From: Symsagittifera roscoffensis
Lineage: Eukaryota; Xenacoelomorpha; Acoela; Convolutidae
DNA length: 28,071 bases
Direction: 5' to 3'
Assembly (NCBI RefSeq): GCF_963678635.1
Contig: NW_026970643.1
Span: 1 to 28,071, forward strand
This document shows, piece after piece, positions 1 through 10,830 of this stretch. Each line of letters starts with the position of its first letter. Within the stretch, counting starts at the first letter, position 1. Both the position numbers and the translations under genes were made by a program. The notes beneath the pieces were generated by a model. It saw only the letters and a program-made list of their open reading frames with translations, was not told the DNA's origin and searched no databases.

Positions 1-2620
1 GATTTTTTTAAGAAAAGTAAAAAAACTCAAAGATAAAAACGAAAAAAAAAAAAACAAATTATTTCTTTCACCCGCCACAATTATTTTTTGAGTAAAATTT
101 GTTGAGGCGTAGCCGTTTATGCAGAAGAGCTCTGCATAACGTGCTCTTTTGATTGAAACAAAGAAAAAATTAATGAGTGGCACTTTTTGAGAAAAATCAA
201 AAAGTTAAAAAAACGATTTCGAGGGTAATAAATATTTGTGTAATAAATATTTGTGTACAAAAATTTTTATGTAAATGATTATGCAGAGTAGCTTCCTACA
301 ATCTTTGCCTATGAATGAAACCCATTCTACAGCTTCGTTACTGTAGTAGTTCAGAAAAGTAAGAAAAAAAACTTTAAAAAAGCAATGGAAAAAAATTTTT
401 TTTGGTTGTTTCGAGTGCGACGACTTTTTGCGCATCAAGTTTGGAGCCTCTCACAATCTGTTTTCTCTTTTAATTTCAAAATTTCAGTTTGGAAGGTAGA
501 TTTTTTTGAGAAATTCAAAAAAATTAAAAAAAAAACTTTCAAACATAAAAGTTTGATTTTTGCGAGGGCCTTAAATTTTTGAGGACAAAAAATTGGGCAT
601 AGTTGTTTAAGTACGGGAGTTTCACTGGATCTGTTCTTTTGAGCGAAAACAAAATATCTTTTTTAGGAGTCATGTTTTTGTAAAAAATCATATATTCTCA
701 ATTTTTTTGGCTTTCCCAAGGAGGATAAATTTTCTGACTTTCAAGAGACTTGGCGCATACGTTTCAAAAAAACAATAATCATTCAAAACCGAGTTCGATA
801 ATTGCTCACTTGAACACATGTCCGATATATTTCTTGATAAAGGTTGTTGATAACTGTTGATAACGGGGTAACTTGATACAAACTGATCTTTCGATCAACA
901 CCAAACTATAATACTTGGGAAGGCAGTTTTCAAAAAAAAGTCAAACGTTCTTTTTTCAAAAAACTATTAACAAGATTTAAAAAATGAATTTATCGAGGGC
1001 AATAACTTATGTGTATAAACTATTGGCGTAGCCTCTATTTTAGGGGAGTGTCAATCAGCCTGCTGTTTTGATTGAATTTGTTTTTCCTCAAGTTTGGAAG
1101 CGCAGTTTTTTTTGAGAAAAGTAAAATAGTTCAAAAAACAGTCAAAAAATTTAATGTTTGACTTTTCGAGGTCCACAATTTTTTGATGGAAAATAGCTGG
1201 GCATGATTTTTTTGCTACGAGCAAAATCTTTATTTTGGAAAGGTTATTACAGTAAACAGTAAAAAAAACTAATTTATGAATTCTTCGAGAGCAATAAAAT
1301 TTCTGTAAAAAACTTTGGGCGTAGCCCTATTGCAGGGGAGCTTCTCACAATCAGATTTCTGCATTGAACGCAGACTCTTAATTTCGGTGAGAGATTAATC
1401 AAGAAAAATCCTTTTAAATTAGAAAAAAATTCAAAAACTCAAAAGATAATAATTACGAGAGACGTAAATTTTTGTTGATAAAAATTTTGAACATACCCTC
1501 TTAAGTAAAGGAGCCTTACAGAACCTGTTCTTTCAATCGAAATCAAAATCTCAAAATTGTTATGGCATTTTTAGAAAACTCGACTAAAGTGAAGCAATAA
1601 CTGAAACGGACGCACTGCCATTTATGCAAAGCTTCGCTTAACTTGTTATTTTTAATGAGCCAAATTTCTTACCTTTGAAATTGTATTTCTCGAAAAAATT
1701 TAAAAATTTCGAAAACTGGCCATTAAAATCCAACACTTCACTTTTGTGAGGGCCCTAATTTTTTGTGACAATAGATTAGCGAAGCCGCTCAAGCAGGGGA
1801 CCTTCAAACACACTGTTTTTTCAATTGAAGCCAAAGTCTCATACTTGGAAGAGTAGTTTTCGAGAAGTATGAAAAGTTTCATTGGTGGACGGAAAAACAA
1901 AAAAATTAGTTTTTGCTAGAGTCATTCTTTGTGTAATAAAAGTGGGTGTACCAAAATTGCAGGGGATCTTTCCAAACTCCGTTCTGGCATTTGCTCCGAA
2001 ATCCTGAGATTTCTGTAAGTAGATTTGAGAAGATTCAAACGTTCAAAAAACAGTGAAGTGAACAAAACAGTAAAATTGATATCTTCGACAGCCGTAGTTG
2101 TTTAATTGCGAAAAACTGGGCGTCTGGCGTCGCAGTTTACGCAGGATAGCCTACCATAAACTTTACCTTCAATTAAACCAAAATCTCAGATTTAGGAGAG
2201 TCGTTTTGAGAAAAAAAAATGTTTTCAAAAAGAAATAAAAATTTGAAATTTGAAAATTCCCGAGGCATATATTTTTTCTGTGTAAAGAATTGGGCGTGGC
2301 TTTTTACGCAGAGACGCTCCAAAGAACCTGTTGTTTTGAATGAAATCGACATCTCAAACTTGAGAAGCAGTTTTGAGAGACGTCAAAAAGCTTCAATAAC
2401 GTTCAAAAAGTCAATTGTTCGACTGTTTCGAGGGTCTTAATTTTTCATGTAATTTTTTTTGATTATGTAGGGGAGTTTCCAAAAACCCGTGCTTTCGATT
2501 GAAATCAATTTCTCAGATTTCAGAGGACACTATTTGATGAAATTGAAAACAATTATAAAGAAGGATCAAACATCAAGATTTTGGATTTTTTGAAAGCCAC
2601 AAACTTTAGTAGTTCTACAT
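1..2620. repeat. Diverged ~167-bp satellite array
   Basis: A recurring block runs through the whole stretch. It contains a GGGCGTAGCC-like start, an ATGCAGGGGAGC-like core, TTTGATTGAAACCAAAATCTC, a short unique piece, TTTTTGAGAAAA with A-rich sequence, and CGAGGGC followed by AATTTTTTGTGTAAAAA. The core recurs near 119, 281, 430, 611, 1038, 1332, 1504, 1626, 1793, 1959, 2141, 2308 and 2467. Most intervals in the second half are 159-182 bp, with one short unit of about 122 bp. The stretch 760-1020 is disturbed. Monomers are clearly diverged, so the array looks old and not recently homogenised. It starts before the window and ends where the gypsy remnant begins. The short reading frames inside are chance products of the repeat. 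The period is close to many animal satellites, but a centromeric role is not shown. Confidence 0.8.
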
Positions 2621-2639
2621 TTGGCATTTGTTAAAATGT

Positions 2640-3380
2640 TGTTGTGTATTTATTTGTAAATTAGTTTCAAATCCTTTGAATCCAGTGCCAGTTTGATTGA
2701 TTGATCATTTTTACTTAAATCACGAAATGGTTCTTAAATTTTTTGTGTCTGCCTTTTTCTAGTTTCTTTATGCGGTCCTGATCTTTTAGTTTGTTGATAT
2801 CTTGTTTCAATTGTTCCTTTAGCTCGATTGTTATGGAGGTGTTTGACAAGTTTGGAGGTGTCATGCTGAGACCGTATTACAATATTTGTAGCATCGTTTT
2901 TTTGGTCGCTGGTGGTTTGTAATCATCTTTGCTCGAGTTGTTCAAGATCTGATTTCGATTCCGGAAGTTCACGTTTTGTCCATGGCCCCTGCCTCTTCCA
3001 AAAGCTTGACGGTTTTTCCGTTGGTTAATGCGTCCAACTGGTTCTTGATTTATAGTAAAATAGCTTCCCAATGCATGTCCTTGACTGTGGTCTTTAATCG
3101 TTCAGTTGCGCTCTATACATTTCTGCCACCTAATGGCTTAGTCGTACGCTTCTTTGGGTGTTAGTTTTTTTGCTAATAGTTTATCCGAAATCTTCTCGTT
3201 TAGCATATATGCTGTAAAAAGGTACCTCTTCCATTCATCTTCTTTGTCGCCACAGTCTTGTTTGGATGAAATTGTTCAGTTTTATTTTCTTTTGGTTAGT
3301 TCTGTGACAAATTCGTCCCACAAACTATTTGTTGACAGTGCTTGGATATCGATATTTAGTTTTTATGCCTGAATTGTCTT
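2640..3380 (-). pseudogene. Gypsy gag and pre-RT remnant, inverted arm
   Basis: Read on the minus strand, this matches gag of element 1 at 10125-10690 and then, after a jump, its pre-RT stretch at about 11450-11605. Shared landmarks include ATCGATATCCAAGCACTGTC at the gag start, GCTAAACGAGAAGATTTCGG, ACCACAGTCAA.GACAT and ATACGGTCTC. The basic Arg/Gly-rich piece in the 64-residue frame at 2877-3071 (GRGRGHGQN) is where gag nucleocapsid is expected. The degenerate Cys pattern after it (CYKYC then HLQTC) fits a damaged zinc knuckle. About 800 bp covering the second knuckle and the protease are missing relative to element 1. There are several stops, so it is dead. The family (gypsy gag) is well supported through element 1 and element 2; the precise ends are not. 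Confidence 0.7.
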
Positions 3381-3743
3381 TCTGCTTCATGCCCGATGCA
3401 TAATTGGGTTCAGTGTCCGCTTCATCCCACGGTGCTGTTCCTCGTAGCACCACCTTGCTATCTGACTTGCGTTCTCCCCTTTGATAGGTTTTTCTTGGTT
3501 TCTGTGTGCCGCACTTTTTTTGTGTCTTATTTTTTTTGTCCGTTGAGCCTTCAAGTGTTGGATCTGGTGATCTGACTGTATGTAGGTCGGTTTCGCTGTA
3601 TTAGCTGCCCGCCGATATTGTCTTTTGCGAATAGGCTATTTGTAATCCAACAGTCCTTTTGCCCACTCTACTGGCGGTTCCGTGGTATGGCGATGCCAGT
3701 ACAGCTGAATGTTCAATTTTTTTTCTGGTCAGTACCTGCTGAT
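3381..3743 (-). other. Gypsy 5' leader, noncoding or eroded gag start
   Basis: This lies between the minus-strand LTR and the recognisable gag. On the minus strand it follows the LTR end and should hold the primer-binding site and leader. I could not match the first bases after the LTR to a particular tRNA. The right-hand arm lacks this part entirely, so there is no copy to compare. No convincing reading frame is seen. Confidence 0.4.
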
Positions 3744-4035
3744 TGCACCAAGTTATAAATCATTGTTACTCTTCGAGTAATTCCCGGACTACCACTCCAT
3801 AACGATATAGAATCCGTTTTATTACTGTAATCTCAAATCATACGAAACGCAATAGAAAGATCTTTTGAGAGTTATTCATTGTGTACCAAATGGTCGACAG
3901 TGATATGGCACGTAAAAACGTTTTCTCTGGTGCTGTCGGGGTCAACAAGCGGTTTATCAACCTTCAAGGCCGAACATGAACATAAGTGGTTTATCACATA
4001 ACTAGCATAGTCTTGCTATTTACATATATTAGTAC
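3744..4035 (-). repeat. Gypsy LTR, minus-strand copy
   Basis: The reverse complement aligns with the end of element 1 at about 15197-15492. Shared blocks are CGACAGCACCAGAGAA (CGACGGCACCAGAGAA in the other copy), CATATCACTGTC (GATATCACTGTC), TTTGAGATTACAG (TTTGAGACTAGAG) and TACTCGAAGAGTAA (TACTCGTAGAGTAA). The 3' end is placed at a CA dinucleotide (TGCA, complement of 3744). At the other end it abuts the X repeat at GGATCACAATGG. The first ~35 bases of the LTR may be missing. It belongs to the same family as element 1's 3' LTR but is clearly diverged from it. Confidence 0.7.
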
Positions 4036-7000
4036 GGATCACAATGGATTACTAAAAAATCTCAAGAAAATTTCAAACTAGGCAAAAGTTTGTGACTGCA
4101 AAAATTTACCCTTGACCAATTGCAAAATAAGCAGCAAATGAGGTTCAAATCACTGTCAGGAAGAGATTTGAATCCTATATTTAAAACCCTAGCTGAAAAA
4201 CAAAAAAAAAAGTTTGCAAAATGTTCACCAATTGTACCGTAAAAATTGACTGTTCTGCTATTTTTTAATGTTTGTCAACTTTAACTTGCAACTTTGATGT
4301 TTGTCAACTTTGATTTTGTGGAAGAACCGTTCGGCGAATAGAAACGTCTAGCATTTCTAATTTGCTAAAAACGTTCCTTAGTTTAGTCCTACATTATGAC
4401 AAAAACCACTAAACTAAGCCAGCAAAAAGCAAACGAAGTTTTAAAACATAAGAAGGTCACACCCAGACATGTAAGGTCTCACTACAAGGACTGATAGCTG
4501 TGTGAATTGTAATATGTGAAAAGAAAAAATTTTATTTCGTTTCCTTGGATTATAATAATTTTAATGCCATTAATTATTAAGAGTAACGCTCAGAATGTGC
4601 TAGTCAATACAAGTATTTTTTTTTCAAAATGTTCACGCAAATCCCGCTTCAAGATTTTGAAAACACTGCTGCAGTTCCTGTTTTAAAATCAGGTCCGCAA
4701 AAGCAACTAAATCTGAATAGTTTTTCAAAAAATACGCCAAACAACCGGTTCAATTGCACCAAAAATTTATTTTAAATGAGCTTTTATGCAGTCCAACAAC
4801 CTCTGAGAAGATTTTAAACCGTAACAAATCGTTTTAACCATCCCATCCTCCTATGGTTTGGTTCCTACAAACGAAATGTTAAACTTATAAAGATCATTTG
4901 AAATGTTAAGTATATCGTGTTTTGTCCCAAGTAACGAATCCTCCCCTCCACTCGGAAAAAAAGACAGAAAAAAATTAAAGAGATACAAAATTTGTTATAA
5001 AGAAAAAATGGTCTTTAAACACATCACGAGGCCAAAGTGTGCCTTTTGAGAAATGTAAGCGGAATTCGCAAAAACGACGCTCACTTAATCTTTTCCTTTG
5101 ATCGTTTCGACAAAATTTTAACATATTTATAGATTTGTCTCTAGAGTTCGGGAATATAAAGACACAAAGTTGTGTGCCTATGCAGTGCCCAGTACACAGT
5201 TGGTCTCGTGATGCAAAACTTTTTATTCAGGTTTGAGAAGGACTTATCTTTGATATTTTTGCGCAGTTCAATTCGAAAAAAATCCTATATGAAAAAACCT
5301 TCTCTTGATTGAAGTTTGGACTCTGGGCAAACAGAACCAATCGTGTTCTGATAAATTAGAAACTAAAAAGGATTTCTATTTCATGAATCGTGATGTGTTA
5401 ACAGAAGTCGCAAATTGATTACCTAAATAGTGAAATTTTTAAAAACTATTCAGTTTTTTTAAATAGTAAAAAGCGGAATTTTTAAGAGGAGTCTTTTTTA
5501 AACTTGAATTGCTCAATTGTTGCCCAATCAATTGACCGACAACTATAGCATAACCCGCCTTTTGCTTCTCTCAAAAGAATTCAGAGAAATCGTATCTGGA
5601 AATCCTCCAATTACTCTTTGAAAAGGTTACTCTTTCAGATGTAAAACAAAGAAGTATTCTACTCCTCTTGTTTTTTAAAATGTATGTTGCTCTATTTTTG
5701 AGTAGTAGGGACTGGAACCCGTTGACTGAATTGTCAGTTGTCTGACTTCCGTTTTCATTGATTTCGAATTGACCTACCTTTGAATGGGGGAATTGAGGGA
5801 CACTCTGTGACTTCAAAAATAACCAAAATGATATGTAAAAACTGACGTAGTTATATACCGGTGAATCGTCGCTTTTATTGGAAGTTTCATTGTTTAAAGC
5901 AGCCAGGTCAATTTTGAAGGCGAGCTCAGGTATTGGTGCCAGAGAATTGATTGATTTTTTTAGCATGCAAGTTGTTTATCTCCTCTATAAGTGACACCAG
6001 TCAGATCTCTCTAATTTTGCGCCAATTGCTCTGAACAAAATGATAGAAGCGTCTTCTTAGAGTGAGTCCGTTGAGAAAATTCAGAAGAGGGTTTCTTGAG
6101 AGCTGCGAATTTTAATTTGAAGAAAAACGAAAAAAAAAAATGGAACAGTTTGCTCTATAATCATTTCATAAAATATAGAAGTTTGGTAAATTTAATCCGG
6201 TCCAAATTCAAATATCCAATCGGTCTGCCGAAATTTTCAAGCTCCTATCCGTGGCGAATATTTGAGTTAGGATTTTGTCATTCAGTTCCGAATCAAAAAA
6301 GAGGAAAAATTTTTTCCACAGGGTCTAACTGGAGTCCAAATTAGTGCATTGTATTTTAGTGAACAGGGAAGCGGCGTCAATAGCCCTTAAATGAACCTGG
6401 GAGGCTCTATTTTTGCTTTTAGTTTCTGCTTGATAGCACTTTATTCTTAATTTTCATACTTTCATAATAGAAGAAGAAAAAGTTTTTACCCTCCTCTCGA
6501 CCTTCGAAAAACACCAGAGTCACTAAAACTTAGCTTGTCAAGGGGTTAAACTTCTGTTTCCTGAGTATGGTCCATTCCCCACCCCACGAAAAGTACACTT
6601 TGCACTCAAGCAACGTTAAGGATCAAAACAATTTAAAAAAGAAAAAAAAATGATCATTTAGGATCAATCTCGTGTCAAATTTGTCATGTTCTCAGGTTTT
6701 AACGACTATTTCTTGGACAATAGTGGTAACCGAAGTCTTACACGATCGACAAACGGATGATTTGTTGGATTTTTTGTTGACTTTTTGTCGCGGCTTCGCT
6801 TGAATTTTTTCCTTTGTGGACAAGTTGCTGTTTTCCTTGTTCATTCATTACAAACTGTAAAGTTATCAATAGGTGAATAGATTTACATAAAACAAAAGAT
6901 ATGCTTGAAACGAAACGAATAAAATAGAAAAGCAACTAAAGTTACCTTTTCTGTTGCAAAATTTTTATTTTATACACTCTCTGGTTTCCAAACCCAGAAA

Positions 7001-7680
7001 AACACTGCAGTACTCTAGATCATTCCGCACAAATTTTTTTGATCCCCAAATTGTAATTAAGCTGGCTGCTAAATTTCGCTTGCTACGTATCCACTCTGGT
7101 TACATATTATTGTCTTTAATTTGCTAAAAATCGCTGCTTGCTTCCTGTAATGTGATTTTTTAGCATTGCCACAAAGTTTTGACTCACATTTTTGGAAAAC
7201 AGTGTTTTGAGGAAATTTTACTTTGGGCATAATAAAAAGCGCTCCAAAACAAAATAATTCTGCAATAATTGAAGTTAACTTTTTGCTGGAGAACGGAAAC
7301 GTTTTCGCACGACAAAAAATTTGTCTTTTTTTTTCTGCTTCCAAAGTATTCAACAAAACGGCCATGACCAAGATATCAAACAACAATGCCTCAGCAGGCG
7401 TAAGTCTTGTTATGAAATGTCGCACAGAAGTGCCGTTCATGTCAAGCCTACTGAAATACAAAAAACTTGCAACAACGCCAAAATCTGCAATAGTTTTCTG
7501 ATTTGTCAATTTAAAGCTTTTTATACTTTGTTCATCATTCGCTTTAGTTAAAAAATGAGAAAAGTTTGAGAAAATTTGAACATTTTTGGTTAGTTTTGTT
7601 TTTTGGACAAAGTTTTTGTGAAATTTTTTGCACAAAAACTTTAACCCAGTCGGCGATCTGATTCCGAACTAACAATTTTG
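4036..7680 (-). repeat. Unclassified repeat X, longer inverted copy
   Basis: On the minus strand, 7680-7425 and 5450-4036 match the plus strand at about 8740-8970 and 8970-10030. Landmarks are TGTTAACACATCACGAT (about 5390 and 9020), GACGTTTCTATTCGC (about 4340 and 9745), GTATTGACTAGCAC (about 4600 and 9470) and CCATTGTGATCC at the end. The middle, 5450-7425, exists only in this copy, because the right copy has a deletion there. The middle contains minus-strand frames of 131 residues (5571-5966), 65 residues (6738-6935) and 188 residues (7069-7635). I recognise none of them. There is splice-like punctuation, for example a pyrimidine-rich TATTTCAG near 7451, but the flanking frames do not join cleanly. 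It could be an unclassified transposon body or captured host sequence. Confidence 0.55.
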
Positions 7681-8090
7681 TAACATTTGATACTTTGTGA
7701 GGTATTGATTCATGCGGTTATAAATGAACCGCTCAAGGATTTCAACTAAAGTTGGTAAAAGAGAATTGGTCTCTAATTTGATGGGGCTAGCTCATTGCTT
7801 TCTTTGAAGATAGGTTCAACTTAAGCAATTTTGAAACTGTCTGAAACATTTGTCTATTAAAACATTTTTGTAAGCGTTTTGTCAAAATTGGGAGCACAAC
7901 AGGACAAAACTCAGCGATACACTCTGATAGTCATGTTGTTCCGACTACATCAAATGTGAAGACAAGAAACTATGAAATATATGTTTTTTTTTCTATTGTG
8001 ACTACCCCAAAGAAAACCCTAAAGAGTCAATTTAAACTGTTATTTTAAATATTGAATATTCAAGGCTGGGAATCTACTAAAAACACAAAG
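7681..8090 (-). pseudogene. LINE reverse transcriptase fragment, inverted copy
   Basis: This is the minus-strand counterpart of 8340-8740, with the same order of segments. Shared blocks are the TTCACATTTGATGTAGTCGG block, GTCAAAATTGGGAGCACAAC and its neighbours, and the stretch encoding an NRMNQYL-like end. It corresponds to the RT N-terminal fingers region of a non-LTR retrotransposon. Several stops and frameshifts are present. At its downstream end the frame runs to a degraded FG-I-R-S-like piece before passing into repeat X. The upstream minus-strand frame at 8060-8263 may be more of the same LINE but carries no motif I can name. Confidence 0.6.
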
Positions 8091-8339
8091 ACTGTGGTGA
8101 TTTTCCTGTATGCAAGTTTCGCTGTCTCAAGATCAGGATTATTCAATTGTCCGATAAACTTGTTGAAAACTACAAATGAAAATAAATAATTGGTGTCAAT
8201 AAACGAGAAGAGAGGTAAAGAACAGTTTGTCTTATTGTTCACTACCAAGGTCGAACTTAACACAGTATATCATTCGTAAAGTTTGTGACCTAAAAATTGA
8301 AACACAATGACGTTCTCCACGTTTTCATTACACCGAGAA
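8091..8339. other. Spacer at the centre of the inverted duplication
   Basis: This AT-rich sequence lies between the two arms. Weak similarity between the arms persists at its edges (around CCCAGCCTTGAAT and CCCAGTCTTGAAC just outside). I see no strong self-complementarity in the middle and no gene beyond the possible LINE tail noted for the left arm. Confidence 0.5.
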
Positions 8340-8740
8340 AACTCTATATTTCTTATAAAATCCCAGTCTTGAACATCCGGTGTTTAAAATATCATTACAA
8401 TTGACTCTTTGGTGTTTTCTTTGAGATAATCAAAAAAGAAAAAAAATATTGATTTTCATAGTTTTTGTCTTCACATTTGATGTAGTCGGAACAACAAGAC
8501 TGTCAGAGCGTATCGCTGAGTTATGTCCGGTTGTGCTCCCAATTTTGACGAAAATTTTACATGAATGTTTCACTAGACAAACTTTTCAGACAACTTCAAA
8601 ATGGCTAAAATTAAACCTATCTTCAAAGAAGAGAATGGGCTAGAACCATCAAATTACATGCCATTTTCTCTTTTACCAGTTTTAGTTGAGCGGGCCATTT
8701 ATAACCGAATGAACCAATACCTCACAATGTATTGTTTTGG
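8340..8740 (+). pseudogene. LINE reverse transcriptase fragment
   Basis: From about 8600 the frame reads MAKIKPIFKEENG, then NYMPFSLLPVLVERAIYNR, then MNQYL. This is the conserved start of the non-LTR RT domain, where a Lys-Pro-Ile-Phe-Lys segment is followed by an Asn-Tyr-x-Pro-x-Ser-Leu-Leu-Pro motif. The preceding 64-residue frame at 8449-8643 supplies the upstream helix (RIAELCPVVLPILTKIL) but is in a different frame, so at least one indel separates them. The family resembles the Jockey/CR1/RTE-type superfamily; I cannot place it more exactly. The palm motifs, including the catalytic Asp pair, are absent. The fragment ends where repeat X begins. A matching inverted copy lies at 7681-8090. 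Confidence 0.75.
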
Positions 8741-10030
8741 ATTCTGATAGACGACTAGGTTGACGTATTTGTGCTAACAATTTCACAAAAATTTTTCAGA
8801 AAAACTGAAAAAACCCAAAAATAATAAACTTTGCTTAGGTTCCTCAAATTTTTTTCATATTCAAGCAAAACAAAGGATGAACAAAGTTTAGCTGAATAAA
8901 GAGGCTAAAATTGACAAATCACAAAAAACGCACGCTTCTTGTACTTCAGTGTGCCTGACGTGAATGGAACTGAATAATTTTTATCAACTTCACTTTTTTA
9001 GTTGATCAACTTGCGATTTGTGTTAACACATCACGATGCAATGGAATTTAACACAAAGTTGCCCATTCATCTTTTGAGGAAGGTAATATCAAAGTGAGTC
9101 TCATAGGTAGCCCAAGGAAGCAAAGAGATATAACCTTCTGAATTTTGCTTAAGAAAAGTTTTGTTTACGAAAGACCATTTTTTCTTCATAATAAAATTTG
9201 TATCACTCTATTTATTTGCTGGGGGAAGATTCGTTAGTAGGGACAAAACAAAGTGTGCTTGACGATTGAAATAGTTCATTATAAGTTTGGCATTTCGTTA
9301 CTGGGAACCATAAATGGAATGGACAGCTAAAATGATTTTTTCGAATTTAAACTTCTCAGAGTTTGTTAGACTGCATATAAGCAATTGAATCGTTAGTTTG
9401 GTGAAATTTTTCAAAAAAAAAGATAATTGTATTGACTAGCGCATGAAATTTTTAAAAAAAAGATAATTGTATTGACTAGCACAAAATTCTGAGAGAAGTT
9501 TTAAAAAATTGTTGCATTAAAAATGTTATAAGCGAAGGAAATGAGATTTCTCCTTTTTCTTTTCACATATTACAACACACACAGCTATTAGTCCTTGTTT
9601 TAACACCTTGCAGGTCTGAATGTGACATTATTATGTTTCAAAAACCCTTTGCCTTTTGTTGGAACCCTTTGCTGGAATTTGGGGAAATTTTTATAAGGCA
9701 CGTCTAAACTAATGAACACTTTTAACTAGTTTGAAATGTAAGACGTTTCTATTCGCTAAACGATTTTTGAGTCAAGGTTAGTAAGACAATGAATTTTAGC
9801 AGAATCGTCACATTTTGCTGTACAGTTGGTGAAGTTATTGAAAAATTTTTTGATGTGTTTTTCTTTTTTTAAGTCGGGGTTTTTTGATATACGGATAAAA
9901 TTTATGTTTGACAGTTTTGAAGTTCAATTGTCTGCTTATTTTGCAATTAATCGAAGTTAAGTTTTTGCAACCACAATTGTTTGCTTAGTTTGAACTTTTG
10001 TTGCGAATTTGTAATACTCCATTGTGATCC
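8741..10030 (+). repeat. Unclassified repeat X, shorter copy
   Basis: This is the plus-strand copy of the sequence on the minus strand of 4036-7680. The shared sequence runs through TTGACAAATCA and ACTTCAGTGTGCCTGACGTG (about 8910-8965), then jumps to GAATAATTTTTATCAACTTC. A stretch of roughly 2 kb present in the other copy has therefore been lost at about 8973. It contains a 42-bp tandem duplication at 9403-9486 that the other copy lacks. No coding region is recognised. Confidence 0.6.
9403..9486. repeat. 42-bp tandem duplication in repeat X
   Basis: GAAATTTTT, an A run, then AGATAATTGTATTGACTAGC occurs twice head to tail (9403-9444 and 9445-9486). The two units differ mainly in A-tract length and the last few bases. 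The inverted copy of X near 4600 has a single unit, so the duplication arose after the two copies separated. Confidence 0.85.
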
Positions 10031-10089
10031 ATCCGGAGTATATATAATGCGGACGGATCACAATGGAGTATTACAAAATCGCAACAAAA
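9996..10089. repeat. Near-perfect 35-bp inverted repeat
   Basis: Arms 9996-10030 and 10055-10089 are complementary at 34 of 35 positions. The only mismatch is 10007 with 10078. The 24-bp loop contains a further short stem (TCCG at 10032-10035 with CGGA at 10050-10053). The innermost arm is GTAATACTCCATTGTGATCC and its complement. It sits exactly where repeat X stops, just before the gypsy gag of element 1. Such near-identity in a surrounding of old, decayed sequence suggests a young palindrome or one kept by gene conversion. Confidence 0.9.
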
Positions 10090-10124
10090 TCGCAATTAAA
10101 ATGTAAATACATATAATCCAGAGG

Positions 10125-10830
10125 AAACTAAATATCGATATCCAAGCACTGTCCGCAAAGCACTTGCGGGACAAACTCGAGGACGTTATCTTCTCAGAAA
10201 AAATTATTGCGACCGAAAGAGATAATTTTTGTAGACTCCGAAAGAAACAAAAATCCTTGGTACAGTTTCATGCGGAATTGGTAGATCTGGCATCCAAAGT
10301 AGATTGTGGAGGCAAACAAGATGGATGAATGATAGACAAGTTTACGGCACGTAAGCTAAACGAGAAGATTTCGGGAAAAACTGTAAGCAGACTAAGTCAT
10401 TAGGCTGGCGAAAAGTACAGAGCACAACCGAACGTTTAACAACCACAGTCAAAGACATTCCACAGCACCTGGAAGCCAAATTATCATGAAACAAAAACCA
10501 GAGACTAGTCGGATTCAATAAACAACGGAAAACCAGTCCAGCATTTAGACGAGGCAGGGACCGTAACGAATTCAGGAAAAATCCGGGCTGAAAAGACTGC
10601 CAAATCATACAAACTGGCGACAAAACCCACAATGCTACAAATGAAATAATACGGTCTCGACAAGACACTTTCAAACATGTACAACAAAGGACAAAATATG
10701 CTGACAATGTGGAAGAAGAGGTCACTACCAAGAGGTGTACCAAACGGCCAGCGCAAATTATATTAATAATCGAGATGAAACAGACGTGGAATTGCCACAA
10801 AAGCAAGAAGTAGATAACGCAAAACCGTAA
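10125..10830 (+). pseudogene. Gypsy element 1 gag and nucleocapsid
   Basis: The frame from about 10130 gives a capsid-like helical stretch (IFSEKIIATERDNFCRLRKK, then KSLVQFHAELVDLASKVDCG). It resembles the equivalent part of element 2 gag, where FKREKNYIIERMQIYN is followed by ESFYLRLAGQASKCG. Near 10640-10745 a CYK..NN...H...C knuckle precedes a second one (C..QCGRRGHY). The last Cys of the second knuckle is replaced by Tyr and a stop lies inside it. Gag would coat the RNA in the virus-like particle. Several in-frame stops make it a pseudogene. The inverted copy at 2640-3380 shares this region. Confidence 0.7.

Noticed and set aside
4135-4190. tRNA-like B box (GGTTCAAATC)
   Set aside because: There is no matching A box, acceptor stem or anticodon arm around it.
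5760-5920. Short exons with 48-bp introns on the minus strand (donors GTATAT and GTAGGT)
   Set aside because: The frame is locally consistent, but no further exons, start or conserved product can be found, and such sites are frequent by chance in AT-rich DNA.
7069-7635. 188-codon minus-strand frame as a host protein
   Set aside because: No recognised domain. Its 5' part also occurs in the other X copy with stops, so it is part of a repeat. The possible 43-bp intron within it creates a stop on joining.
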